Positions 52,880 to 61,456 of a stretch of 64,000 nucleotides of DNA are shown piece after piece. A program made the translations under genes and the position numbers. Source of the stretch: Geodermatophilus normandii (GTDB taxonomy: Bacteria > Actinomycetota > Actinomycetes > Mycobacteriales > Geodermatophilaceae); NCBI RefSeq assembly GCF_003182485.1, contig NZ_QGTX01000001.1, positions 62,001 through 126,000 on the forward strand. The letters run 5' to 3'. How positions within the stretch are numbered: the stretch's first letter is position 1; the number at the start of each line of letters is the position of its first letter. Below the pieces are notes generated by a model, which ran no database searches, was not told the origin of the DNA, and saw only the letters and a list, made by a program, of their open reading frames with translations.

Positions 52880-53718
52880 GCCACGCCCAGGCCGGCGTCC
52901 TCGGCATCGACGGCGGCGTTCCACTCCCGCTTCTCGGCCTGCCAGCGGTCCTCGGTGCTGCCGACCCGCCAGTAGCCGGAGACCGACAGCCGCTCGCGCG
53001 GGGCGCCGAGCCCGGCGCGCACGAACCGGCGCAGCTCCCGGACGGCGCCGGCCTCGCCGTGCACGAACACCTGGACGTCGCCCTCCGGCAGGTCGGCCGC
53101 GAGGACGGCCGCGACGAGCGCGACGCCCGGCGCCGCGCTGCGGTGCACCCAGGTGACCCGCACACCGGCACCGGCGGGCAGGTCCTGCTCCTCCTCCGGG
53201 CCGGCCACCTCGAGGAAGACCTCGGCGCGGGCGCCGGCGGGCAGCGCCTCGAGCGCGGCGGCGATCGCCGGCAGGGCCGTCTCGTCACCGGCCATGAGGT
53301 GCCAGCCGGCGTCCCCGGCCGGGCTGTAGCCGCCGCCGGGGCCGAACATCTGCAGCGTGTCGCCGGGGCGGGCGGACAGCGCCCACGGGCCCGCGACGCC
53401 CTCGTCGCCGTGGACCACGAAGTCGATGGTCAGCTCGCCGGCGTCGGCGTCCCACGAGCGGACGGTGTAGGTGCGCGTGGCCGGCCACTGCTCGCGCGGG
53501 AGCCGGGCCTGCACGTCGTCGAGGTCGAACGGGGCCGCGTAGGGGGCGCCGGCCGGCGGGAACAGCAGCTTGACGTAGGAGTCGGTGTGGCCGGGCGCGA
53601 AGCCGGCCAGCCCCTCCCCGCCGAGGACGACGCGGACGACGTGCGGGGTCACGTGGCCGGTGCGCACGACGGTGCCCGTGCGGGGCACGCGCCTGCGGCG
53701 CGGGGACTGCTCGGCCAT
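52876..53718 (-). CDS. siderophore-interacting protein (FAD-dependent ferric reductase)
   Basis: 280 residues. FAD motif RTYTVRSWDADAGEL, then DFVVHGDEGVAGPW and GDETALPAIAAAL; the C-terminal SIP domain ends RWQAEKREWNAAV. It releases iron from siderophores by NAD(P)H-dependent reduction in the cytoplasm. An IdeR/DtxR box sits 16 bases upstream of the ATG at 53716-53718. GGAGGG is just before the start. Confidence 0.94.
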   Translation of the reverse strand: MAEQSPRRRRVPRTGTVVRTGHVTPHVVRVVLGGEGLAGFAPGHTDSYVKLLFPPAGAPYAAPFDLDDVQARLPREQWPATRTYTVRSWDADAGELTIDFVVHGDEGVAGPWALSARPGDTLQMFGPGGGYSPAGDAGWHLMAGDETALPAIAAALEALPAGARAEVFLEVAGPEEEQDLPAGAGVRVTWVHRSAAPGVALVAAVLAADLPEGDVQVFVHGEAGAVRELRRFVRAGLGAPRERLSVSGYWRVGSTEDRWQAEKREWNAAVDAEDAGLGVA

Positions 53719-53733
53719 GGGGCCCTCCTCGGA

Positions 53734-53752
53734 TCAGGTCAGCCTCACCTTA
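53734..53752. promoter_or_regulatory. IdeR/DtxR iron box
   Basis: On the minus strand TAAGGTGAGGCTGACCTGA matches the 19-base consensus TTAGGTTAGGCTAACCTAA at 15 positions, including both half-site cores. It should place the siderophore-interacting gene under iron repression. Confidence 0.75.
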
Positions 53753-53920
53753 CTTGGCGACCACGGGCGGGTGACGCCGTTTCCGGACTCCCGCGTCCGG
53801 GTAGCCCCTGGCCTGCGGGAACGGCGACGTCGCCGGCGCGGACTGCCAGCCCGGCCGGCTCCCGGCCCGCATCTTCCCCACGGCCCACGGGCCGGCGCGC
53901 CCGCGCCGCCGGCCCTGCTC

Positions 53921-53968
53921 CACCCGCACACGTCCGGGCGACGGCCGTCGCCGGGACGTGTGTGGGTG
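53921..53968. repeat. 48-bp near-perfect palindrome
   Basis: Two 24-base arms with no spacer, 22 of 24 pairs complementary (the mismatches are at the sixth and sixteenth pairs; the sixth is G-T). It overlaps the -35 region of the predicted sigma-B-like promoter. It could be a dimeric operator, a terminator for upstream transcripts or a cruciform. Confidence 0.9.
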
Positions 53969-53983
53969 ATCCAGAACTGGGTA
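53960..53983 (+). promoter_or_regulatory. sigma-B-like promoter of the stress cassette
   Basis: GTGT at 53960-53963, 15-base spacer, GGGTA at 53979-53983, matching the GNNT-N14-16-GGGTA pattern of Streptomyces sigma-B. The start would be about 30 bases before the cassette's first ATG. Confidence 0.45.
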
Positions 53984-54019
53984 GCGCCAGCCTCGACCGA
54001 GATCCACTCAGGAGGAACG

Positions 54020-54895
54020 ATGACCCACTCCATCGACGCCCCCCTCCCGCCGCCGCCCTCCTCGGGCGCCACCGGCTACGGGGACACGAGTTCGACCTCG
54101 ACCACCACGACCACCTCCGGCTCGCCGTCGACCACCGACGTCGCGAAGGACGAGGCCCGCAACGTCGGCGAGACCGCCAAGCAGGCCGGGTCGCAGGTCG
54201 CCTCGACCGCCGCCGACCAGGCCAAGAACGTCGTGGCCGAGACGAAGCACCAGGCGCAGAGCCTGCTCGAGCAGGGCCGCAGCCAGGTCCGCCAGCAGGC
54301 CGTCTCGCAGCAGCAGAAGGCCGGGCAGAGCCTGTCGAGCCTGGCCGACCAGCTGCGCGGCATGGTCGAGGGCAACGCCCCCGCCCCCGGCCCGGCCCGC
54401 GACCTGATCCAGCAGGGCGCCAGCAGGGTCGAGGAGTTCGCGAACCTGCTGCAGAACCGCGAGCCGGCCGACCTGCTGGACGAGGTCCGCTCCTTCGCCC
54501 GCCGCAAGCCGGGCACCTTCCTGCTCGGCGCCGCGCTCGCCGGCGTCCTCGCCGGTCGCCTGACCAGCGGCGTGAAGGCCGCGCACAGCACCGACTCGTC
54601 CTCGAGCGGCCGCTCGCAGCTCACCTCGACGCCGTCGACCTACTCCTCGGGCAGCAACTACGTCGAGCCGGCCCCGACCTACACGGGCTACGAGTCGACC
54701 AGCGGCTATGAGACGACGACCGGCTACGAGACGACGACCGCCGCCGGCTACGGCGAGCACTCGGCCACGCCGGGCACCCCGCTGCCCCGCCGCCGTACGG
54801 CACGGTCCCGCCCGCCGGCAGCGTCGTGCCGCCGGCCGCGCCCGCCGGCTGGGACGACCCCACCCGGCGTCCGGGCCAGGGGGTCTGAGCCGTGA
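54020..54895 (+). CDS. cassette gene 1: helical membrane-associated protein with tail frameshift
   Basis: As given, 291 residues. Ala/Gln-rich amphipathic helices (40-150) resemble DUF3618/LEA-type proteins, then SFARRKPGTFLLGAALAGVLAGRL makes a membrane segment, then a Tyr/Thr-rich tail with three GYETTT-like repeats. After GYGEHSATPG the given frame turns Arg-rich. The neighbouring frame gives AAPPPYGTVPPAGSVVPPAA to GQGV and TGA at 54886-54888, three bases before the next start, and has the proper codon bias. One C missing from the CCCC run at 54776-54779 would explain it. AGGAGGA precedes the ATG. Function unknown. Confidence 0.75.
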   Translation: MTHSIDAPLPPPPSSGATGYGDTSSTSTTTTTSGSPSTTDVAKDEARNVGETAKQAGSQVASTAADQAKNVVAETKHQAQSLLEQGRSQVRQQAVSQQQKAGQSLSSLADQLRGMVEGNAPAPGPARDLIQQGASRVEEFANLLQNREPADLLDEVRSFARRKPGTFLLGAALAGVLAGRLTSGVKAAHSTDSSSSGRSQLTSTPSTYSSGSNYVEPAPTYTGYESTSGYETTTGYETTTAAGYGEHSATPGTPLPRRRTARSRPPAASCRRPRPPAGTTPPGVRARGSEP

Positions 54896-55509
54896 CCTCC
54901 CCGTACTCCGGCGCCACGCCGGTGGGCGGCTCGGGCGGGTACCCGCCCGAGCCGCCGCAGCCGAACTACGCCGGGACCCCCGGCTACGAGCAGGGCGGCA
55001 CCGGCTACGAGCAGGGCGCCACCAGCTACACCCAGGGCTCGACCGGCTACACCCAGGACGCCGGTTACGACCAGTCCTACGGCGCGCACGCCGGCAACCG
55101 GGGGACCCCGATGACCGAGGCCGGACGGCCCGAGGTCTCCGGGACCTCCGTCGGTGAGCTCATCAGCGAGGTCACCACGGACCTCTCGGTGCTCATGCGC
55201 CAGGAGCTCGAGCTGGCCAAGGCGGAGCTCAAGGTCGAGGCCAAGAAGGCCGGCCAGGGCGCGGGCATGTTCGGCGCCGCGGGCTTCGCCGGCTACATGG
55301 TGCTGCTGTTCCTCTCCTTCGCCCTGTGGTGGGCGCTCGAGAACGTGATGGACGCCGGCCTGGCCGCGCTCATCGTGGCGGTCCTCTGGGGCGTCATCGG
55401 CGCCGTCGCGTTCGTCCTGGGACGCAAGAAGTTCCGGCAGGTCAACCCGAAGCCCGAACGGACCGTGGACACCCTCCAGCAGGTCCCCGGCGCCCTCAAG
55501 CCCCACTGA
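54892..55509 (+). CDS. cassette gene 2: phage-holin-superfamily (DUF1469) membrane protein
   Basis: 205 residues. The first 70 are Tyr/Gly/Gln-rich with Y-x-Q-G repeats (GYEQGGTGYEQGATSYTQG). The Phage_holin_3_6/YqjE domain follows: SVGELISEVTTDLSVLMRQE, ELAKAELKVEAKKAG and two membrane helices (about 120-145, 158-178). YqjE-type proteins are not phage lysis proteins but chromosomal envelope proteins. The GTG at 54892 is three bases after the corrected end of gene 1. Confidence 0.88.
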   Translation: MTSPYSGATPVGGSGGYPPEPPQPNYAGTPGYEQGGTGYEQGATSYTQGSTGYTQDAGYDQSYGAHAGNRGTPMTEAGRPEVSGTSVGELISEVTTDLSVLMRQELELAKAELKVEAKKAGQGAGMFGAAGFAGYMVLLFLSFALWWALENVMDAGLAALIVAVLWGVIGAVAFVLGRKKFRQVNPKPERTVDTLQQVPGALKPH

Positions 55510-55561
55510 CCCGCGGCCCGCGACCGGAACCGGTCAGGCCACCACACACCCTGGAGCAGAC

Positions 55562-56299
55562 ATGACCAGCAGCAGTGACCCGGACGTCATCCGGCGGCAG
55601 ATCGAGGAGACGCGTCGTGAGCTGAGCTACGACGTCGACGCCCTCAACGAGAAGGTCAACCCGGCCCGCGTCATCGACCGGCGCATGGCCACGGCGAAGG
55701 GCCGCTTCGCCAGCGTCAAGGACCGGGTCATGGGCTCGTCCCACGACACCCGTTCCTCGACGCACGGCAGCGCGCACAACGCCCTGGGCTCGGTCCAGGG
55801 CACGGCCTCCAACGTGGCCGGCAGCGTGCAGGGGGCGGCCTCCAACGCGGCCAGCAGCGTGCAGGGCGCGGCGTCCAGCGCCGCGGGCACGGTGCAGGAC
55901 GCGGCCTCCCAGGCGGCGCACGCCGTCCAGCAGGCCCCCGACCTGGTCGTCCGCCAGACGCAGGGCAACCCCCTGGCCGCCGGGCTGATCGCCTTCGGGG
56001 TCGGCTGGCTCGTGTCGAGCCTGCTGCCCGCCTCGGAGAGGGAGCGGCAGCTGGCCCAGCAGGCCGAGAGCACGCTGCGCGAGCACAAGGACGAGCTGCT
56101 CGCGCCGGCCAAGCAGGCCGCGCAGGAGGTCGGCGAGCAGCTCAGGCCGGCCGCGCAGCAGGCCGTCGAGGAGGTCAAGGGCACCGCCCAGGACGCCGCC
56201 CAGACGGTCAAGCAGGAGGGCCAGTCGGCCGCGCAGGACGTGCAGGGCCAGGCCCAGCAGTCCCGCCAGTCCGTGCAGAGCCAGACCTCCAGCAGCTGA
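55562..56299 (+). CDS. cassette gene 3: DUF3618 protein with LEA/apolipoprotein-like repeats
   Basis: 245 residues. DUF3618 at the start (VIRRQIEETRRELSYDVDAL), then four 11-residue repeats of the SVQGAASNAAG type (77-120), a membrane segment (about 141-157, LAAGLIAFGVGWLVSSLLP) and a long Ala/Gln/Glu helix. The 11-mer periodicity is like LEA and apolipoprotein helices that lie on membranes. Probably a membrane-stabilising protein used under stress. GGAG is upstream of the ATG, and the strong terminator at 56330 closes the operon. Confidence 0.88.
   Translation: MTSSSDPDVIRRQIEETRRELSYDVDALNEKVNPARVIDRRMATAKGRFASVKDRVMGSSHDTRSSTHGSAHNALGSVQGTASNVAGSVQGAASNAASSVQGAASSAAGTVQDAASQAAHAVQQAPDLVVRQTQGNPLAAGLIAFGVGWLVSSLLPASERERQLAQQAESTLREHKDELLAPAKQAAQEVGEQLRPAAQQAVEEVKGTAQDAAQTVKQEGQSAAQDVQGQAQQSRQSVQSQTSSS
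55790..55921. repeat. 33-bp coding repeat, four copies
   Basis: Four diverged 33-base units encode the 11-residue repeats. The unit is a whole number of codons and of three helical turns. Confidence 0.85.
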
Positions 56300-56329
56300 G
56301 CTCCGCACCACCACCGCACCACCACCGCG

Positions 56330-56359
56330 GCGCCCCGTCGGGTCCTCCCGGCGGGGCGC
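56330..56359 (+). terminator. terminator of the stress cassette
   Basis: GCGCCCCGTCGGG and CCCGGCGGGGCGC: thirteen pairs (one G-T), loop TCCT, 31 bases after the DUF3618 stop. Confidence 0.75.
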
Positions 56360-56442
56360 TGCCGTGTCCGCGCCTCCCCTGCCCGGGTGAGCCGCCGGCG
56401 CCCCGGCTGGACCCCGCGGGTGCCGGTGCCGACCACCGGGGT

Positions 56443-57621
56443 GTGACCGGGACCGGGGCGGAGCTCGCGGCGCTGCGCGCGCAGGTCGCCGAGCTGCAGG
56501 CCGAGCGCGCCACGCTGGCCGAGCTGGTCGCCGACCGTGGGGAGGAGCTCGCCGTCGCCGCGCGGATGCTGCGCGCCCGCGCCGCCACGATGACCAGCGT
56601 CGTCGACGCGATCACCGAGCAGTCCGTCGTCGGCACCGACCGCCACGGCGTGGTCCGCGTGTGGAACCCCGGCGCGGAGCGGCTGCTCGGGCTGCCGCGC
56701 GCCGACGTCGTCCGCCGCCGCCGGATCACCGACTTCCACCTGCCCGAGGAGCTCGGCGGCCGCGGGCTCGACGCCCTGGTGGCGGCCGCCGCCGAGCACG
56801 GCAGCGACGTCCGCGACTGGACCTACGTGGCGGCCGGCGGTTCCCGCCGGACCGTGTCGGTCGCCGTCACCCCGCGCGCCGACGACGAAGGCGGCGCCGG
56901 CTGGACCTTCGTCGGCACCGACATGACCGAGGTGCGCGCCGCCGAGCGGCTCAAGGACCAGTTCGTCGCGCTGGTCGGCCACGAGCTGCGCACCCCGCTG
57001 TCGGCGGTGCTCGGCTGGCTGGAGGTCGTGCTGGACGACCCCGCGCTCGACGCCGGCCACCGCCGGGCCCTCGACACCGTGACCCGCAACGCCGCCCGCC
57101 TCGAGCGCCTGGTCGGGGACCTGCTGTTCACCGCGCAGGTGGAGGCCGGCCGCTTCGTCCTCACCCCGGGCGAGGTCGACCTCGGCGGCCTGGTGTCGGC
57201 CGCGGAGGAGTCGGCGCGGGTCGCCGCCGCGGCCGCCGGCGTCACCCTGGAGGCGCACGTGCCCGGGCCCGGCCCGGTGGTGCCCGGCGACGCCGTCCGG
57301 CTGGCGCAGGCGGTCGACAACCTCGTCTCCAACGCGGTGAAGTTCACGCCGCGCGGCGGGCGCGTGGAGCTCGCCGTCGAGGCCGCGGACGCCACCGTGT
57401 GCGTGCACGTCCGCGACACCGGCGTCGGCATCCCCGCGGCCGACCGGCCGCGGCTGGGCGAGCGGTTCGTGCGCGCGGCGAGCGCCGTGCGCGCCGGGGT
57501 GCCCGGCGTCGGGCTCGGCCTGTCCATCACCCGGGCGATCGCCACGGCGCACGGCGGCCGGCTGGAGCTGGCCGGCGTCGAGGGGTGCGGGACCACGGCC
57601 ACGCTGGTCCTGCCGCGCTGA
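56443..57621 (+). CDS. PAS-domain sensor histidine kinase
   Basis: 392 residues. A coiled coil at the start (8-36), one PAS domain (about 50-165), dimerisation helix with phospho-His H180 (FVALVGHELRTPLS), N box DNLVSNAVKFT, G boxes DTGVGIP and GVGLGLSI. No membrane helix, so a cytosolic sensor. It may pair with the OmpR-type regulator at 58097, which is convergent and not in the same operon. GTG start at 56443. Confidence 0.92.
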   Translation: MTGTGAELAALRAQVAELQAERATLAELVADRGEELAVAARMLRARAATMTSVVDAITEQSVVGTDRHGVVRVWNPGAERLLGLPRADVVRRRRITDFHLPEELGGRGLDALVAAAAEHGSDVRDWTYVAAGGSRRTVSVAVTPRADDEGGAGWTFVGTDMTEVRAAERLKDQFVALVGHELRTPLSAVLGWLEVVLDDPALDAGHRRALDTVTRNAARLERLVGDLLFTAQVEAGRFVLTPGEVDLGGLVSAAEESARVAAAAAGVTLEAHVPGPGPVVPGDAVRLAQAVDNLVSNAVKFTPRGGRVELAVEAADATVCVHVRDTGVGIPAADRPRLGERFVRAASAVRAGVPGVGLGLSITRAIATAHGGRLELAGVEGCGTTATLVLPR

Positions 57622-57679
57622 GCACACCGTCCTGCGCCTCTCTTGCGGGGGGCGCGCGGAGCGGCTGCGGCGCCGGTGG

Positions 57680-57685
57680 CAGGCT
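57680..57685 (+). promoter_or_regulatory. -10 box CAGGCT of the HPt-like gene
   Basis: CAGGCT seven bases before the GTG at 57693. Confidence 0.35.
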
Positions 57686-57692
57686 CGTGATC

Positions 57693-58115
57693 GTGATCCC
57701 GGACGACGGCACCCCCGTCCGGCGGGCCTCGATCGTCACCGACGGCGAGCTGCCCGCCCGGCTGCTGGCATTCCTCGAGGAGCGCACCGCACCGGCCGGC
57801 GACCCCCCGCCGGCGGTCCCCGTCGACCCCGACCTCGTCGCGCGGCTGCGCACCGCGCACGCCGAGGCCCTGCCGGGCCGGCTGGCCGCGATCGCCGGCG
57901 CCGCGCGGGCCGGGGACGCCCGCGCGCTGGCCGCCGACGCCGGCGCCCTGGCCGGCAGCAGCGCCCAGCTCGGCGATCCCGACGTCGCGCGGCTGTCGGG
58001 CGCCATCGCCGTGCAGGCGCGCCGCGGCGTCGTGGCCGCCGGGCTGGTCGCCGAGCTCGCCGAGGCGGCGGGCGCGGTCCCGGTGCCGCGCGGGGATCAG
58101 GCGACCAGCCGGTAG
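57693..58115 (+). CDS. HPt-like protein lacking the phosphoacceptor His
   Basis: 140 residues. The C-terminal half is a four-helix HPt-type domain: LVARLRTAHAEALPGRLAAI, then DARALAADAGALAGSSAQLG and VARLSGAIAVQAR. In true HPt proteins the second block reads xHxLKGSSxxLG; here the His position is Gly and the Lys is Ala. So it cannot carry phosphate at that site and may block or scaffold the phosphorelay. A GTG two codons upstream (57687) is possible. The last 19 bases overlap the convergent response-regulator gene. Confidence 0.75.
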   Translation: MIPDDGTPVRRASIVTDGELPARLLAFLEERTAPAGDPPPAVPVDPDLVARLRTAHAEALPGRLAAIAGAARAGDARALAADAGALAGSSAQLGDPDVARLSGAIAVQARRGVVAAGLVAELAEAAGAVPVPRGDQATSR

Positions 58116-58786
58116 CCCACCCCGCGGACGGTCCTGATCTCGGCCGCGCGCAGTCCCGCGGCGGTGAGCTTGCGCCGCAGGTTGGACATGTGCGCCTCGA
58201 CCAGGCGCAGGCTGCCGGACCACTCCGTCTGCCACACCTCGCGCAGCAGCGTCTCGCGCTGCAGCACCCGGCCGGGCCGGGCGGCCAGCGCCGCCAGCAG
58301 GTCGAACTCGGTGCGGGTCAGGTCGACGACGGCGCCGTCGACGCGCACCTCGCGGCTGTCCTCGTCGACCTCGAGGTCGGCGAGCCGCACGACGGCGTCG
58401 TCGGCGGGCACGACGGCCGGCCGGGGGCGCCGCAGCATCGCCTGGACCCGGGCCACCAGCTCCCGCGGCGAGAACGGCTTGGCCATGTACCCGTCGGCGC
58501 CGACGGCGAGGCCGACGAGCAGGTCGACCTCCTCGGCCCGCGCGGTGAGCATGAGCACGTAGCTGCCGCTCTCGGCGCGCAGCCGGCGGCAGACCTCGGT
58601 GCCGTCCCCGTCGGGCAGGCCGAGGTCGAGCACGACCAGGTCCGGCGCGGACCGGCGCACCTCGGCCAGGCACGCGGCGCCGGTGCCCACGGCGCGGACG
58701 TCGAACCCCGCGCGGGCGAGCACCGTGGCGACCAGCTCGCGGATCTCCGCGGTGTCCTCCACGACCAGCACCGACTGCCCGGCCAC
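58097..58786 (-). CDS. OmpR/PhoB-type response regulator
   Basis: 229 residues. Receiver domain with acidic pocket E10-D11, phospho-Asp D54 (VVLDLGLPDGDG), Thr in MLTARAEE and Lys in YMAKPFSP. A winged-helix effector follows (132-228, TRTEFDLLAALAARPGRVLQ, NLRRKL, GVGYRL). Likely target of the PAS kinase at 56443. GTG start. Confidence 0.95.
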   Translation of the reverse strand: MAGQSVLVVEDTAEIRELVATVLARAGFDVRAVGTGAACLAEVRRSAPDLVVLDLGLPDGDGTEVCRRLRAESGSYVLMLTARAEEVDLLVGLAVGADGYMAKPFSPRELVARVQAMLRRPRPAVVPADDAVVRLADLEVDEDSREVRVDGAVVDLTRTEFDLLAALAARPGRVLQRETLLREVWQTEWSGSLRLVEAHMSNLRRKLTAAGLRAAEIRTVRGVGYRLVA

Positions 58787-58845
58787 CGCGCGCCTCCCGT
58801 CCCGGCGACCCGGACGGTCACCCCGGACGGGGCAACGGCAGCCGC

Positions 58846-58875
58846 GGGACCGCGGTCCAGCCGGGCCGCGGTCCC
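58846..58875 (-). terminator. terminator after the acyl-CoA dehydrogenase
   Basis: GGGACCGCGG and CCGCGGTCCC, ten perfect pairs with a 10-base loop, 20 bases past the acyl-CoA dehydrogenase stop. Confidence 0.6.
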
Positions 58876-58895
58876 CTCACCCCTGCGAGGTGGGG

Positions 58896-60080
58896 TCAGA
58901 CGAAGGCGCTGACCCCGGTGAGCGCCCGCCCGACGATGAGGCTGTTGATCTCGCGGGTGCCCTCGTAGGAGTACAGCGCCTCGGCGTCGGCGAAGTACCG
59001 GACGACGTCGTTCTCCAGCAGGATCCCGTTGCCGCCGAACAGCTCGCGGGCCAGGGCGACGGTCTCGCGGGCCCGGCCGGTGACGAAGGCCTTGGCCAGC
59101 GCGGCCTGCTCGTCCTTGAAGACGCCCTCCTCCTGCAGTTGCGAGACCCGCACCGCCATCCCGAGGCTGGCGGTGACGTTGCCGGCCATGCGGGCGAGCA
59201 GGTCCTGGACGAGCTGGAAGCCGGCGATCGGGCGGCCGAACTGCGAGCGCTCCCTGGCGTAGGTGATCGCCGCCTCGAAGGCGCCCATCTGGCAGCCGAC
59301 CGCCGACCAGGCCACGCCGCCGCGGGTCAGCTTGAGCACCCGGTTGACGTCCTTGAACGAGTTGCCGTGCTCGAGCTTGTTCTCCGCCGGCACCCGGCAG
59401 CCCTCGAACACGATGTCGGCGTTCTGCACGGTGCGCAGGGCGTACTTGCCCTCCATCTTCGTGGGCGTGAAGCCGGGGGTGCCCCTCTCCACGACGAAGG
59501 TCTTCACCGAGTCGTCGGCGACGTCCCGGGCGAACACCACGACGACGTCGGCGATGGTCCCGTTGCCGATCCACCGCTTGGCGCCGTCGATGACCCACCC
59601 GTCGCCGTCGCGGCGCGCGGTGGTCTCCAGCCCGCGGGCGACGTCGGAGCCGCCGTGCGGCTCGGTGAGGGCGAAGGCGCCGATCTTGTCGAAGGCGACC
59701 ATGTCGGGGACCCACCGGGCGCGCTGCTCGTCGGAGCCCAGCAGCACGATCGACCCCATCGACAGGCCGTTGTGCACGCCGAGGAACGTGGCCATCGACG
59801 GGTCGACGCGCGCGGTCTCCAGCGCGATGAAGCCGGTGAACAGCCGGGAGGCGCGCGGCTGGTGCTCCAGGTCGTAGCTGCGCCCGACCATGCCCTCCTC
59901 GGCGAAGCGGGGCACCAGGTCCATCGGGAACTCCGACGAGGCCCAGGCGTCGTTGACGCGCGGCCGCACCTCCTCGTGCAGGAAGCGCCGGATGCCGGTC
60001 AGCTCCTTGCGCTCGTCGTCGGTCAGCAGCGTCTCGTAGCCGTACAGGTCGCCGGGCAGGCCGGGCAGGTCGTCGGTCAT
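58896..60080 (-). CDS. acyl-CoA dehydrogenase, glutaryl-CoA-dehydrogenase-like
   Basis: 394 residues. FAD and substrate segments FALTEPHGGSDVARG and RWIGNGTIADVVVVFAR; catalytic Glu E373 in SYEGTREINSLIVGRALTG, the position used by glutaryl-CoA and short-chain dehydrogenases. It oxidises an acyl-CoA in a catabolic path; whether it also decarboxylates is unknown. GGGAGG precedes the ATG at 60078-60080. Confidence 0.95.
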   Translation of the reverse strand: MTDDLPGLPGDLYGYETLLTDDERKELTGIRRFLHEEVRPRVNDAWASSEFPMDLVPRFAEEGMVGRSYDLEHQPRASRLFTGFIALETARVDPSMATFLGVHNGLSMGSIVLLGSDEQRARWVPDMVAFDKIGAFALTEPHGGSDVARGLETTARRDGDGWVIDGAKRWIGNGTIADVVVVFARDVADDSVKTFVVERGTPGFTPTKMEGKYALRTVQNADIVFEGCRVPAENKLEHGNSFKDVNRVLKLTRGGVAWSAVGCQMGAFEAAITYARERSQFGRPIAGFQLVQDLLARMAGNVTASLGMAVRVSQLQEEGVFKDEQAALAKAFVTGRARETVALARELFGGNGILLENDVVRYFADAEALYSYEGTREINSLIVGRALTGVSAFV

Positions 60081-60113
60081 TGCAGGGTCCTCCCGTTGGC
60101 GGATGCCCCTCTC

Positions 60114-60642
60114 CTACCCGCCGTCCGGGCGACGCAACTCGATCGTGGCCGTCGGGAACGGGACGGTGCCGACCTGCGCCGTGGCGGTCACCGCGAGGCC
60201 GCGCTCCCCTGCCGCCCGGGCGACCTGGACCCGCACACGGTCGGCGTCGCCCGCGCGCATCACCGAGGCGCCGAGGACCACCCGTCCGCCCGGGGCGAGC
60301 ACCCGCGCGACGACGTCCCACTCCGGCGCCGGTGGTGTCCAGAAGGCCCGGACGTCGACGGCGACGACGACGTCGAACCGGTCGTCGCCGAGGTCGGCCT
60401 CGACGAGCGGAGCGGCCACGAGCCGGACCCGGCCCGCCTCGACCGCCGCCCGGTTGCGCCGGGTGGCGGCCGCGACCATCCGGGCCGACCGGTCGACGGC
60501 GACGACCGGGCCCGGGTGCACGGCGGCGGCCAGCAGGGTGACCAGCACACCGGCACCGCAGCCGACCTCGAGCACCCGCTCCCCCGGCCCGGCGGCCACC
60601 GCGCCGGCGACGGAGGCCAGGCGGTCGGAGGGAGGCCGGGTG

Positions 60643-60671
<29 letters not shown>
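60114..60671 (-). CDS. class I SAM-dependent methyltransferase
   Basis: 185 residues: VLEVGCGAGVLVTLLA, VVAVDRSARMV, FDVVVAVDVRAFWTPP. A small methyltransferase of unknown substrate. There is no start inside the gap after the SDR stop; the nearest is GTG at 60669-60671 within the end of the SDR gene, giving a 29-base overlap. The N terminus is thus uncertain. Confidence 0.85.
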
Positions 60672-61416
<745 letters not shown>

Positions 61417-61456
61417 GCCCCCCTCCTCCCCCACGGTGTGCCGGCGGAACCGTGCC

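Noticed and set aside
54892..55509. Holin-like gene as a sign of prophage
   Set aside because: The domain is the YqjE/DUF1469 type found in chromosomes; no other phage gene is present.
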